Positions 46,420-55,821 of a stretch of DNA of 64,000 nt are shown here, in pieces. The DNA lies in the NCBI RefSeq assembly GCF_023573145.1, contig NZ_CP097635.1, positions 558,001-622,000 of the forward strand, in the 5' to 3' direction. Below the pieces are notes generated by a model, which searched no databases, was not told where the DNA came from, and saw nothing but the letters and a program-made list of their open reading frames with translations. The DNA comes from Aquincola tertiaricarbonis (GTDB lineage: Bacteria > Pseudomonadota > Gammaproteobacteria > Burkholderiales > Burkholderiaceae_C). The position numbers were made by a program, and so were the translations under genes. The first letter of the stretch is position 1; each line of letters opens with the position of its first letter.

Positions 46420-48053
46420 GCGGCGGAGCGCTCCACCAGCCCCCTCACCGCCCCCAGCAGCTCATCCACCCTGAACGGCTTGCGCAGCAGCTGGGCGCCA
46501 GGCACGGCGGTGGCGATGACGGCGCGGTCGACGTGGCCGCTGAGGAAGAGCACCGGCAGGTCGGGCTGGATCTCGCGCAGCCGCAGGGCGAGGTCCACGC
46601 CGTTGTCGCCGGGCATGGCGTAGTCGGCCAGCAGCACGTCGGGCACGAAGCCGCCGTTGACGATGGCCAGCGCCTCGCTGCCATTGGCCGCGCTGCGGAC
46701 CACGTAGCCCGCCTCGTCCAGCAGACGCGAGACGGTGTGGCGGATGTCGGCCTCGTCGTCCACCAGCAGCACCTGCTCGTCCATCGCTGGGTGGCTGGCC
46801 AGCTCGGCCGGTGGCCGGGGCGCGTCGGCGTCGGCCGGCGGCAGCTGGCCGGCCTTGAGCCACAACGACACCGCGGTCCCTGTCTCGGGGCTGCTGCGCA
46901 CACGGGCCGTGCCTTGCGACAGCCGGGCCACGCCCATCACCTGCGCCAGCCCCAGGCCGGTGCCACGGCCCGAGGGCTTGGTGGTGTAGAAGGGCTCGAA
47001 GGCCCGGGCCGCCACCTCGGGCGGCATGCCGTGGCCCGAGTCGGCCACCGTCACCACCACGTAGCGGCCGGCCGGCAGGTCGGGCTCGTCCGCCGCCAGC
47101 TCGCCATGCGCCAGGCCGATCTGGATGCGCCCGCCCTGGGGCATTGCATCACGCGCATTGATCACCAGGTTGAGCATCGCCAGCTCGATCTGGTTGGCAT
47201 CGGTCAAGGCCACCAGCTGCTCGCCGGTGGCCGCCATCTGCACCTGGATGCGGCTGCCCGCCGTCTGCTGCAGCCATTCGGCCATGCCGGCCAGCAGCTG
47301 CTGCACGTCCACCGACTCAGTGCTCAACGCATCGTTGCGCGAGAAGGCCAGCAGGCGCGAGGTGAGGCGCCGACCACGTGCCGCCGCAGCCACCGCCTTG
47401 TCCAGCAGCGCGCGCGGCTCGCCCTCTTCCAGGCGCCGGCGCGCCAGGTGGATGTAGCCCACCATCGAAGCCAGGATGTTGTTGAAGTCGTGCGCCATCG
47501 AGCTGGTGAGCTGGCCCACCGCTTCCATCTTCTGCGACTGCACCAGCGCCGCTTCGGCGCGTTCACGCTGGCCGATCTGGTCCAGCAGCTCGCGGTTGCT
47601 GGCATGCAGGTCCTGCGTGCGTTCGGCGATGCGCTGCTCCAGCGTCTCGTTCAGCTCGCGGGTGCGGGCCTCGGCCTCGTACAGCCGCAGCAGCGCACGC
47701 ACCGAGGCCACCAGTTCCGCCGGCTCGATGGGCTGGATCAGGTAGGCATCGGCCCCGCCCTCCAGGCCACGGGTGCGGTCCTCGGCACTGACGAAGGTGG
47801 CCGAAGTCTGCAGCACCAGCGTGGTGGGCCAGCGCTGCTTGATCACCTTGCACAGCTCGATGCCGTTGCCGTCGGGCAGCTGCACGTCCAGCAGCACCAG
47901 CTGCGGCTGCAGCGCCTCGATCTGCCGCAAGGCCTCGGTCGCGCTGCCCGCGTCCACCACATGGAAGCCGGCGTGCCGCAGCGCGCGGTGCTTGGTGTAG
48001 GCGGCCACCTCCGAGTCGTCGACGTTGAGGATGGTGACGGTACGGGCAGTCAT
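46407..48053 (-). CDS. Hybrid histidine kinase (receiver-kinase-receiver)
   Basis: 548 residues from the ATG at 48053. N-terminal receiver (VTILNVDDSEVAAYTKHRAL, phospho-Asp in LVLLDVQLPDGNG), a coiled coil (RELNETLEQRIAERTQDLHA), the H-box SSMAHDFNNILASMVGY, and an ATPase domain with NLVINARDAMPQGG and GTGLGLAQVMG. The C-terminal receiver follows (VLLVDDEADIRHTVSRLLDE, DVLLADYAMPGDNG). It is the last gene of the stressosome-type operon and probably the output branch. No DNA-binding domain. Confidence 0.93.
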   Translation of the reverse strand: MTARTVTILNVDDSEVAAYTKHRALRHAGFHVVDAGSATEALRQIEALQPQLVLLDVQLPDGNGIELCKVIKQRWPTTLVLQTSATFVSAEDRTRGLEGGADAYLIQPIEPAELVASVRALLRLYEAEARTRELNETLEQRIAERTQDLHASNRELLDQIGQRERAEAALVQSQKMEAVGQLTSSMAHDFNNILASMVGYIHLARRRLEEGEPRALLDKAVAAAARGRRLTSRLLAFSRNDALSTESVDVQQLLAGMAEWLQQTAGSRIQVQMAATGEQLVALTDANQIELAMLNLVINARDAMPQGGRIQIGLAHGELAADEPDLPAGRYVVVTVADSGHGMPPEVAARAFEPFYTTKPSGRGTGLGLAQVMGVARLSQGTARVRSSPETGTAVSLWLKAGQLPPADADAPRPPAELASHPAMDEQVLLVDDEADIRHTVSRLLDEAGYVVRSAANGSEALAIVNGGFVPDVLLADYAMPGDNGVDLALRLREIQPDLPVLFLSGHVDRAVIATAVPGAQLLRKPFRVDELLGAVRGLVERSAAHDH

Positions 48054-48058
48054 GGCAC

Positions 48059-49798
48059 TCACCTCCCATCGTCGCCCGGTGCCAGCACCAGGTTCATCAA
48101 CCGCGAAAGGCCGTCGCGCGACAGGTCCTGCTTGGGCACGATGGCATAGGCCGCGGCCAGCGCACGCTTCTGGTCCACCGTCAGCGCATGCGAGGTGCAC
48201 ACCACCACCGGCGTGGCATGCAGCGGCGACGCAGCCAACTGGGCCAGCACGCCGAAGCCGTCGAGCCGCGGCATGTGCAGGTCGAGGAAGATCATGTCGG
48301 GCGCCTCGGCCAGCGCCAGCGCGAGGCCGGTCTCGCCGTTGTCGGCCTCCAGCACCTCGAAGCCGGCGTCCTGCGAGATGTGGCGGATGACGTAGCGGAA
48401 CACCTCCTCGTCGTCCACCACCAGCACGCGGCGGCGGGCGCGGCCCTCGGTGCCTTCGTCTTCGGGCAGCGCCGCCTGGCCGAAGCGCACCGGCATCGTC
48501 AGCGTGAAGGTGGAGCCCGCGCCGGGCTCGCTGCGCGCGGTGAGCTCGCCGCCCAGCAGCATGGCCAGCCGGCGCGACAACGGCAGGCCCAGGCCGGTGC
48601 CGCCGCGCTGCAGCCGGCCTTCCACCTGCGCGAACTCCTCGAAGATGAGGTCGATGGACGAGGCCGCGATGCCGATGCCGGTGTCCTCCACCTCGAACAC
48701 CAGGCGGGCGCGCCGCGCGTCGTGCCGGGCCCGCACCTGCACATGGCCGGCTTCGGTGAACTTCAGCGCATTGCTCACCAGGTTGCGCAGCACCTGGGCC
48801 AGCTTCTGCTCGTCGGCCAGCAGTACCGGCAGGTCGGGCGCGGCATCGAACACCAGGTTCACCGCCGGGTTGGTCAGCAGCGGCTTGAGCAACCCGCGCA
48901 GCGAAGCGAACAGGTCGGTCACGGTGAACTCGCTGGGCCGCACGTCCAGCCGGCCGGCTTCCACCTTGGCCAGGTCCAGCAGGTCGTTCACCAGCTCCAG
49001 CAGGGTCTGCGCCGAGCGACGGATGTACTCCACCTGGCGGTTCTGCTCGGTGGTCAGCGGGCCGTCCACGCCGTCGATCAGCAGCCGCGTCAAGGCCATG
49101 ATGCTGTTGAGCGGCGTGCGGAACTCATGGCTCATGTGCGAGAGGAAGCGCGACTTCATCTCGCTGGCGCCGCGCAGTTCCTCGGCCTTCTGCTCCAGCT
49201 CGGAATACAGCGCCACCACGCCGCGGTTGGTGTCCTCCAGCTCGCGGTTCAGGCGGTCGGCCTCGGCCTCGCGCTCCTGCAGGTCGGCCAGGCTGGTGAT
49301 CAGCTCACGGTCCTGCGCCTGCAGCTCGGCCACCGGATCGGCCCGCCGCGGTGGCAGCGCGGCGGTGAGCGCCTGCAGCTGGGCGGCGCTGGGGTCGGCC
49401 GGCAGCCACTGCGCCAGCCGCACCTCGGTGCCCTGCGGCGAGGTCTGGATGTCCAGCTCGTCCACCAGCCGGCGCGCGCTGGCCAGGCCCGCGCCCTGGC
49501 CGGGCGCGAACACCTTCTGGCCGCTGAGGATCTGGTCCAGGTCGGCGATGCCGCGGCCCTGGTCGCGCACCAGCACCTGCAGCTGGCGGCCGGCCAGCCC
49601 GATGAGCACCTGGCCGCCACCGGCATGGCTGAAGGCATTGCGCGCGATCTCGGAGACGGCGGTGGCCAGCCGCGTCTGGCCCTTGCGGTCCAGGCCCAGC
49701 AACTCGGCCACGCGGCGCACCTGCTGGCGCGCGGCCACCACCTCGGCCGGGCTGCCCAGCGGCAGGCTGGCCAGGGCCGGCAGCGGCGGCTGGTTCAC
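48059..49798 (-). CDS. RsbT-like/histidine kinase/receiver fusion protein
   Basis: 579 residues in three parts. Residues 1-135 are an anti-sigma-kinase-like ATPase (AVSEIARNAFSHAGGGQVLI, DQGRGIADLDQIL). Next comes a coiled coil and a kinase with H-box SHMSHEFRTPLNSIMALTRL, NLVSNALKFTEAG and GTGLGLPLSRRLAMLLGG. The C-terminal receiver has RVLVVDDEEVFRYVIRHIS and MIFLDLHMPRLDG. The fused RsbT-like front may sense the stressosome directly. It overlaps the upstream phosphatase gene by four bases. Confidence 0.9.
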   Translation of the reverse strand: MNQPPLPALASLPLGSPAEVVAARQQVRRVAELLGLDRKGQTRLATAVSEIARNAFSHAGGGQVLIGLAGRQLQVLVRDQGRGIADLDQILSGQKVFAPGQGAGLASARRLVDELDIQTSPQGTEVRLAQWLPADPSAAQLQALTAALPPRRADPVAELQAQDRELITSLADLQEREAEADRLNRELEDTNRGVVALYSELEQKAEELRGASEMKSRFLSHMSHEFRTPLNSIMALTRLLIDGVDGPLTTEQNRQVEYIRRSAQTLLELVNDLLDLAKVEAGRLDVRPSEFTVTDLFASLRGLLKPLLTNPAVNLVFDAAPDLPVLLADEQKLAQVLRNLVSNALKFTEAGHVQVRARHDARRARLVFEVEDTGIGIAASSIDLIFEEFAQVEGRLQRGGTGLGLPLSRRLAMLLGGELTARSEPGAGSTFTLTMPVRFGQAALPEDEGTEGRARRRVLVVDDEEVFRYVIRHISQDAGFEVLEADNGETGLALALAEAPDMIFLDLHMPRLDGFGVLAQLAASPLHATPVVVCTSHALTVDQKRALAAAYAIVPKQDLSRDGLSRLMNLVLAPGDDGR

Positions 49799-50820
49799 GA
49801 GACGGCTCCCCGTGGCGGCCGCGTGTCCACCACCACGGCGGTGGCATCGTCGCGGCCACGGGCAAAGTCACGGTACAGCACGCCCGCCACCAGCAAGGGG
49901 TGGGCCTGCAACAGGCCCGGGTAGGTGGCCAGGTTCCAGCTGGTGGCGATGCCGTCGGAATGCATCACCAGCAGGCCGTCGCCGCAGGGGTAGTCGAACG
50001 CCTGGATCTTGCGCGCGTTGTGGCCCACGATGCCGTTGTGCGAGACCATGCGCCGCACCGGCTGGCCCGGCGCCTGCGGCACGAAGGTGCTGGCGATGTT
50101 GCCCACGCCGGCAAAGCTGACGGTGGCGCTGGCCCAGTGGATGCGGGCCACGCCCACCGCCGCGCCGCGGGTGTGGCGGATGGCGCCGTGCACCGCATGC
50201 ACGATCTCATCGGGCTGTTGGTGGCGGCTGCGCTGGAACTGGGCCACGGCCTCGTTGGCGGCGCGGGCGGCGTCCATGCCATGGCCCAGGCCATCGACCA
50301 CGAACACGGTGCGGCCCTCGGCATCGTCGGCATGGCTCCAGGCGTCGCCGCAGGCGGTTTCGCCGGGGCGCGGCACCACCAGGCCGGCCAGCGCGCCCGG
50401 CGCCACCTCGGCAGAGCCGGCCGGCAGCGCAGGCGCCGCCTGCTGGTCGTGCACCCGGGCCAGCATCGCGGTGCCGCGGCCGGGCCAGCTCACCACCGCG
50501 AACGGATGGGCCAGCCGCTGCAGCGCACCCAGGCCGTTGCCGGCCGTGCCGGCGGTGGAGTAGCCGTCGGCCAGGCAGCGGCCCAGGTCGGCGATGCCCG
50601 CGCCGCTGTCCAGCGCCAGCAGGTCGGCATGGTGGTCGGTGGCGTCCACCAGCAGCCGGCCGCCACCGCCGTGCTTGACAAGGTTGCTGGCCAGCTCGGT
50701 GGCCACCAGGGCCACGCGGCCGGCGGCCGTCTCGCCGAAGCCGGCGGCGGTGGCGGCGGCACTGGCGCGCCGACGGGCCTCGGCCACCTGGCTTTGCTCC
50801 GTGACGAGGACTTCGAACAT
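49795..50820 (-). CDS. RsbT-like ATPase fused to SpoIIE/RsbX-type phosphatase
   Basis: 341 residues. An N-terminal HATPase (LVATELASNLVKHGGGGRLL, LDSGAGIADLGRCLADG) is followed by a PP2C-like SpoIIE/RsbX domain. The latter has metal-site motifs VFVVDGLGHGMDAARAANEA, HSDGIATSWN and ARGRDDATAVVVD. RsbX resets the stressosome by dephosphorylating RsbR/RsbS; the order after rsbT fits that role. The fused ATPase part is a feature of proteobacterial modules. Confidence 0.9.
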   Translation of the reverse strand: MFEVLVTEQSQVAEARRRASAAATAAGFGETAAGRVALVATELASNLVKHGGGGRLLVDATDHHADLLALDSGAGIADLGRCLADGYSTAGTAGNGLGALQRLAHPFAVVSWPGRGTAMLARVHDQQAAPALPAGSAEVAPGALAGLVVPRPGETACGDAWSHADDAEGRTVFVVDGLGHGMDAARAANEAVAQFQRSRHQQPDEIVHAVHGAIRHTRGAAVGVARIHWASATVSFAGVGNIASTFVPQAPGQPVRRMVSHNGIVGHNARKIQAFDYPCGDGLLVMHSDGIATSWNLATYPGLLQAHPLLVAGVLYRDFARGRDDATAVVVDTRPPRGAVS

Positions 50821-50825
50821 GGGGC

Positions 50826-51215
50826 CTACTTGTAGCGGGCGATGGTGATGCGCGTGCCCTGGCCGGGCTGCGAGCTGATGTGGAACTCGGACGACAGCCG
50901 CTTGGCGCCGCCCAGGCCCAGGCCCAGGCCGCCGCCGCTGGTGTAGCCGTCACGCAGCGCCAGTTCGATGTCGGCAATGCCGGGGCCCTGGTCGATGAAG
51001 CACAGGCGCACACCGCGCCGGGGCGACAGCACCAGCTCCAGGTCCACCGTGCCGCCGCCGCCGTAGTCCAGCGTGTTGCGGGCCAGCTCGCTGGCGGCGG
51101 TCACGATCTTGGTCTGGTCGACCAGGCTCAGGCCGGCGTCCAGCGCCAGGGCGCGCACCCGCTGCCGCACCCGGACCACGTCTTCCGACTTGCGGATGTC
51201 CAGGCTTTCACTCAC
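50826..51215 (-). CDS. rsbT: Anti-sigma-factor-type serine kinase RsbT
   Basis: 129 residues. GHKL ATPase: VTAASELARNTLDYGGGGTV, FIDQGPGIADIELALRDG and GGLGLGLGGAKRLSSEFHI. In Bacillus RsbT phosphorylates RsbR and RsbS and then activates RsbU; here the free kinase may act on the fused kinases downstream. The start overlaps rsbS by eight bases. Confidence 0.93.
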   Translation of the reverse strand: MSESLDIRKSEDVVRVRQRVRALALDAGLSLVDQTKIVTAASELARNTLDYGGGGTVDLELVLSPRRGVRLCFIDQGPGIADIELALRDGYTSGGGLGLGLGGAKRLSSEFHISSQPGQGTRITIARYK

Positions 51216-51597
51216 CGTCGTGGTCGTCGTCGTCCGGGTTCAGGTAGGCGTGGCGCCGGATCATCGCCATGCCCCGTTCCACGTCCAGCGCGGTCTTCAC
51301 GCCGTTGAGCGACAAGCCCAGCTCCACCAGCGTGATGGCCACCGCGGGCCGCATGCCCACCACCACGGTGTCGGCATCCAGGATGCGCGAGACGGCGGCG
51401 ATGTTGTCCAGCATGCGGCCGATGAAGCTGTCGACGATCTCCAGCGCCGAGATGTCGATCAGCACGCCGCGTGCGCGCACCGCCACGATCTTGGCGGTCA
51501 GGTCTTCCTCCAGCGCGCTGGCCAGTTGGTCGTGCATGTCCACCTGGATGGTGACCAGCAGGGCATCGCCCAGCTTGAGGATGGGAATGCGTTCCAT
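51208..51597 (-). CDS. rsbS: Stressosome STAS protein RsbS
   Basis: 129 residues, a single STAS domain: IPILKLGDALLVTIQVDMHD, VLIDISALEIVDSFIGRMLD, VVVGMRPAVAITLVELGLSL. The phosphorylatable Ser is in IVDSF. RsbS forms the stressosome core with RsbR and holds RsbT. The Asp/His tail NPDDDDHDGE is unusual. Confidence 0.93.
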   Translation of the reverse strand: MERIPILKLGDALLVTIQVDMHDQLASALEEDLTAKIVAVRARGVLIDISALEIVDSFIGRMLDNIAAVSRILDADTVVVGMRPAVAITLVELGLSLNGVKTALDVERGMAMIRRHAYLNPDDDDHDGE

Positions 51598-51603
51598 CGC
51601 CGC

Positions 51604-52494
51604 TCAGCCCAGGCCGGTGGCGGGCGGCTGCGGCGCGGCATCGGGCCTGCGCAGCCGGGTGACGCCACGGCCCTGGCGCGACAGCGCCAGCGCGAAGGCG
51701 TCGGCCAGCGTGGCCTTGGACACCACCGTCAGCTCCACACCCAGGTGCACCATGGTCTGCGCGATCTGCGGGCGGATGCCGCTGATGATGCAGTCGGCCC
51801 CCATCAGCCGCGCGGCAGCCACCGTCTTGAGCAGGTGCTGCGCGGTCAGCGTATCCACCGTGGGCACGCCGGTGATGTCGATGATGGCCATGCCCGCGCC
51901 CTGCTGGGCGATGGACTCGAGCAGGTTCTCCATCACCACCTGGGTGCGCTGGCTGTCCAGGGTGCCGATGAGCGGCAGCGCGAGGATGCCGTCCCACAGC
52001 TTGATGACCGGGGTGGACAGCTCGGAGATCTCCTGCTGCTGGCGCACGATCACTTCCTCGCGCATGCGCTGGAAGGACTCCATCGTCAGCAGGCCCAGCC
52101 GGTCGAGCATCAACCCCGTCTGCCAGCTGGCCTGCAGCGCCAGGGCCTCGTTGCCCAGGTGGCGGTTGATGGCCTCGAACAGCGGCTGCTTGAGCGAGAA
52201 GATGAAGGTGGCGATCTCGCGCGGACTGAAGCCCTGCTGCGCGCGGCGGGCCGAGAGGTCGGACAGCGCATCACGCAGCGGCGCGAAGGCCGGCGCGTCG
52301 ACGTCGCTGGACTCGGCCATGCCGGCGCGCAACTGGCGCAGCAGGCCGGTGCACTGCACCCTCAGCTCGCCTTCGCGGATGCGGCCGCTCTGCAGCGCGC
52401 CGTCGGCATGCAGGCTCTGCAGCCACGCCTCCAGAATCTCGGCCTCGTGGGCCGCCACGGTTTCGTAGGCGGGGGCTTGTCCCGGCTGACCCAT
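51604..52494 (-). CDS. rsbR: Stressosome sensor RsbR
   Basis: 296 residues. The N-terminal helical RsbRD-type sensor domain (about residues 10-165, with REIATFIFSLKQPLFEAINR) is followed by a linker helix and a STAS domain (PVIKLWDGILALPLIGTLDS, MAIIDITGVPTVDTLTAQHL). The conserved Thr targets of RsbT lie in TVDTLTA. First gene of the module; GGAGGAG lies about 12 bases upstream of the start. The sensor has no heme-globin signature, so its signal is unknown. Confidence 0.92.
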   Translation of the reverse strand: MGQPGQAPAYETVAAHEAEILEAWLQSLHADGALQSGRIREGELRVQCTGLLRQLRAGMAESSDVDAPAFAPLRDALSDLSARRAQQGFSPREIATFIFSLKQPLFEAINRHLGNEALALQASWQTGLMLDRLGLLTMESFQRMREEVIVRQQQEISELSTPVIKLWDGILALPLIGTLDSQRTQVVMENLLESIAQQGAGMAIIDITGVPTVDTLTAQHLLKTVAAARLMGADCIISGIRPQIAQTMVHLGVELTVVSKATLADAFALALSRQGRGVTRLRRPDAAPQPPATGLG

Positions 52495-52587
52495 GCTTTG
52501 AACTCCTCCATCAAGATGGGTGCGCTGCCCTCAGGTGAGGCAGTGTGATGCAAGCATGTTAGCCGCTGGCCGGGCCTGGCGCCCTCC

Positions 52588-53178
52588 CTACTGACCCAAG
52601 GCGGCCAGCAGCCGACGCACGTCGTCTGAACAATCGTCGCCCGGCTGCACGCCGTCGGCCAGCCGGGCCATGTCCAGCGTCACGGCCTGGGCCACGCTGC
52701 GCACCAGCAGGCATTCCTCGCCAGTCCATTGGCGCACTTCGCCGATCTGCTCGCAGCACACCACCCCCACCGCCTGGCCGTTGACCACGAAGGCCGCGTC
52801 CAGTGTGGCCAGCACCTGCTCGGGCTGGCAGTACGCGGCATTGAGGGCCTGCAGCGGCAAGGCGGCGTCCAGGTCGGGCACCGCCAGAACGCCGGTGGCC
52901 AGCAGCGCCTTCAGGTAGGCCTGCACCGCCTCCTGCGACAAGGCGCAGCGGTTGATCCGCAATCCGCGGCTGAAGCTGGACCAGGCGGTGCATTGCAGCG
53001 TCGATTCGGGGTGATCGCGCTGCAGCAGCCACACGGTAACGCGCGGGCAGGCGATGGCGGCCTTGAGCAGATCGGCCACCGCATCGAGGTACTGTGGCAG
53101 CGTGCAGGCACCGCTGTGCAGCTGGAAGCCCAGTTGCCGCAGCAGACCATGGGCCGCCGGAAAACGGATGTGGGGCAT
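52588..53178 (-). CDS. GAF-domain protein
   Basis: 196 residues from the ATG at 53178, which has a full AAGGAGGT ribosome site; the frame is open 12 codons upstream. GAF-like pattern: LPQYLDAVADLLKAAIACPR, VTVWLLQRDHPESTLQCTAW, AAFVVNGQAVGVVCCEQIGE, RQWTGEECLLVRSVAQAVTL. No output domain; it may feed the neighbouring stressosome or kinases. Cys residues (CC) near residue 143 could be sensors, which is speculative. Confidence 0.85.
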   Translation of the reverse strand: MPHIRFPAAHGLLRQLGFQLHSGACTLPQYLDAVADLLKAAIACPRVTVWLLQRDHPESTLQCTAWSSFSRGLRINRCALSQEAVQAYLKALLATGVLAVPDLDAALPLQALNAAYCQPEQVLATLDAAFVVNGQAVGVVCCEQIGEVRQWTGEECLLVRSVAQAVTLDMARLADGVQPGDDCSDDVRRLLAALGQ

Positions 53179-53362
53179 GGCGGCACCTCCTTCTATCGAG
53201 ACGAGTGTAGACATCAGGTTGCAACGCGGAGGCCTGCATCGCGCCCGCGCCTCGGCGCGCGGGGCGAACCTACAGCCATCGACGTTCGCGTCCTACGGCC
53301 CGGGCCGCACCTGGGCCCGTAGCCTTGATGCACGGGCCGCAGTTGGCCCGGGGAGCAGTGAT

Positions 53363-54124
53363 TTGCATCTATTCGGCAACAAGACCGTCATCGTCACCGG
53401 GGCGGCATCGGGCATCGGCCGCGGCGTGGCCGAGCGCTTTTCGTCGGAGGGCGCCAACGTGGTGCTGTGCGACCTGGACGAGGACAAACTGGAACGCGTG
53501 GCCGCGACACTGCCGCCCGATCGCACGCTGGCGCGCCGCTGCGACGTCGCGGACGATGCGCAGGTGCAAGCGCTGGTGCAGGCCGCGGTGCAGCATTTCG
53601 GCGGGCTGGACGTGATCGTCAACAACGCAGGCATCGCGCCTGAGGGCACGGTGGAACAGCTGTCCATCGACGACTGGCACCGCACGCTCAACACCGACCT
53701 GACGGGCGTCTTCCACGGCTGCCGGGCCGCCATGCCGCATCTGATCAAAAGCCAGGGCTGCATCGTCAACACGGCCTCGGTCTCGGGCCTGGGTGGCGAC
53801 TGGAACACCGCGGCCTACAACGCCGCCAAGGGCGGCGTCGTCAATCTCACCCGCGCCATCGCGCTCGACTATGGCAGCCGCGGCGTGCGCTGCAATGCGG
53901 TGTGCCCCTCGCTCACCCGCACCGGCATGACCGAGGACATGCTCAAGGACGGCGAGCTGGTGCAGCAGTTCATGCAGCGCCTGCCGCTGGGCCGCGTGGC
54001 CGAGCCGGCCGACATCGCCGGCGTGGTGGCCTTCCTGGCCAGCAAGGACGCGCGCTTCGTCAACGGCGTGAACCTGCCGGTGGACGGTGGCGTGACGGCC
54101 TCCAACGGACAACCGCCGATGTAA
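53363..54124 (+). CDS. Short-chain dehydrogenase/reductase
   Basis: 253 residues from a TTG at 53363, chosen because GGGGAG precedes it by 8 bases and the Rossmann start follows at once. Classical SDR: TGAASGIGRGVAERF cofactor loop, NNAGIAPEG, catalytic Ser in NTASVSGLGG, YNAAKGGVVNLTRAIA with Tyr and Lys, and a C-terminal NLPVDGGVTASNG. CDLDED after beta-2 favours NAD. Substrate unknown. Divergent from the GAF gene. Confidence 0.92.
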   Translation: MHLFGNKTVIVTGAASGIGRGVAERFSSEGANVVLCDLDEDKLERVAATLPPDRTLARRCDVADDAQVQALVQAAVQHFGGLDVIVNNAGIAPEGTVEQLSIDDWHRTLNTDLTGVFHGCRAAMPHLIKSQGCIVNTASVSGLGGDWNTAAYNAAKGGVVNLTRAIALDYGSRGVRCNAVCPSLTRTGMTEDMLKDGELVQQFMQRLPLGRVAEPADIAGVVAFLASKDARFVNGVNLPVDGGVTASNGQPPM

Positions 54125-54138
54125 CCGCCGATGCAAGT

Positions 54139-55821
54139 TCAGCGCGCGCCGTCCTGCATGGCCTGCGACACGGCGCGCAGCAGCGTGCCGATGTCGAAGG
54201 GCTTGATCAGGATGGACTGCGTGCCCAGCACCGTGCCCACCTCGGCCATGTCGGCATAGCCGGTGGCCAGGATGACCGGCAGGCCGGGCTGGCGCTGGCG
54301 CGCGGCCTTGATCACTTCCGCCCCGTTCATGTTGGGCATCGCGTAGTCCACGATCAGCAGGTCGGGCCGCTGGCGGCCCAGCGCCTCCAGACCGTCGGCG
54401 CCGTTGGAGGCCGACATCACCCGGTGCCCGTTGAAGCGCAGGCTGTCCACGATCACGCGGCGCACCTCGGCATCGTCCTCCACCACCAGGATGTGGTGCT
54501 GCCGCGGCGCCGCCTGCGTGGGCCCGTCCAGCGGTGCCTGGGCCACCTGCTCGGGCGCGGCCATCGGAAAGTGCATCTCCACCGTCGTGCCCTCGCCCAC
54601 CCGGCTGTCGATGCGGGCCATGCCGCCCGACTGCTGCGCAAAGCCGTAGACCTGGCTCAGGCCCAGCCCGGTGCCGCTGCCCAGCGGCTTGGTGGTGAAG
54701 AAGGGATCGAACACCTTGCTCAGCAGGTGCTGCGGAATGCCGCCGCCCTGGTCGGTGACGGACACCCGCACGTAGCGGCCGGGCGGCAGCTCGTCGGTGC
54801 CCAGCGTTTCCACCCGGGTGGCGATGCGCAGGGCGCCGCCCTCGGGCATCGCGTCCTTGGCATTGACGGCCAGGTTGAGCACGGCCATCTCCATCTGGCT
54901 CGGGTCCAGCTGCACCCAGGCGGCGCCTTCGCACAGGTCCATGTCCACCGCCACATTGGCCCCGGTGGAAATGGCCACCAGTTCCTGCATGCCCAGCAGC
55001 AGCGCATTCACGTCGGTCAGCCGCGGCAGCAGCGACTGCGCGCGCGCAAAGGTCAGCAGCTGGCCGGTCAGTCGCGAGCCGCGCGAGACGGCGCGCCGCG
55101 CCCGCTCGGCGATGGCGGCCACCTTGGGCTCGGGGCTCTGGCGCACCAGCAGCTCCAGGTTCATGCTGACCACGTGCAGCAGGTTGTTGAAGTCATGCGC
55201 AATGCCACCGGTCAGGCGGCCGATGGCTTCCATCTTCTGCATGTGCACCAGCGCGGCCTGGGCGCGCTCGCGCTCGTTGATCTCGGCCATCAGCCGGTCG
55301 TTGGCGGCGGCCAGCTCATGGGTGCGGGCGGCAATGCGGTCTTCCAGCTCGCGGTTCAAGCGCTCCACCGTCGCCCGCGCCTCGCCCAGCTCCTGCAGGT
55401 TGCGGCGGGTGGTGTACTGGCGGTTGCGGGCGCGCACCACGGCCTCGGCCGCGCTGGCCAGGGTCTCGGCATTCACGGGCCGTTCCAGCAGCATCACGTT
55501 GCCCAGGGCATGCAGAGCCTGAGCAGCCACGTCCGATCGGCGGCCGGCCTGCCGCGTGGCCAGCACGATGAAGGGGAAGTCCGACCAGCTGGGCTGATCG
55601 GCCAGCCAGCGGGCCAGCGCCCCGCCAGGCTCGGCCTGCAGCGTTTCTTCGGTGACGATGGCGGCGGCAGCGCCTTCACGCAGGGCCGACAGCATGGCCT
55701 CCTGCGTAGCGCAGACCACCGCCTCGATGCGGGCGGCGGCCAGCACCGAGACCACCACGTCCGCGTCTCGTCCGCGGGGCGTGTGCACCAGCACCCGCCG
55801 CTCGATGGGGGCGGCGATCAC
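54139..55821 (-). CDS. Hybrid histidine kinase with C-terminal receiver
   Basis: 560 residues, GTG start overlapping the KaiC-like gene (GTGA). The N-terminal region is receiver-like but lacks the phospho-acceptor pattern (VLVHTPRGRDADVVVSVLAA). Next come a coiled coil, H-box GGIAHDFNNLLHVVSMNLEL, NLAVNAKDAMPEGGAL and GTGLGLSQVYGFAQQSGG, and a receiver with ILVVEDDAEVRRVIVDSLRF and LLIVDYAMPNMNG. It is the likely partner of the KaiC-like ATPase. Confidence 0.92.
   Translation of the reverse strand: MIAAPIERRVLVHTPRGRDADVVVSVLAAARIEAVVCATQEAMLSALREGAAAAIVTEETLQAEPGGALARWLADQPSWSDFPFIVLATRQAGRRSDVAAQALHALGNVMLLERPVNAETLASAAEAVVRARNRQYTTRRNLQELGEARATVERLNRELEDRIAARTHELAAANDRLMAEINERERAQAALVHMQKMEAIGRLTGGIAHDFNNLLHVVSMNLELLVRQSPEPKVAAIAERARRAVSRGSRLTGQLLTFARAQSLLPRLTDVNALLLGMQELVAISTGANVAVDMDLCEGAAWVQLDPSQMEMAVLNLAVNAKDAMPEGGALRIATRVETLGTDELPPGRYVRVSVTDQGGGIPQHLLSKVFDPFFTTKPLGSGTGLGLSQVYGFAQQSGGMARIDSRVGEGTTVEMHFPMAAPEQVAQAPLDGPTQAAPRQHHILVVEDDAEVRRVIVDSLRFNGHRVMSASNGADGLEALGRQRPDLLIVDYAMPNMNGAEVIKAARQRQPGLPVILATGYADMAEVGTVLGTQSILIKPFDIGTLLRAVSQAMQDGAR

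Noticed and set aside
53179..53362. PpsR box in the GAF/SDR divergent region
   Set aside because: A TGT occurs (TGTAGACATCAGG) but no ACA lies 12 bases on.
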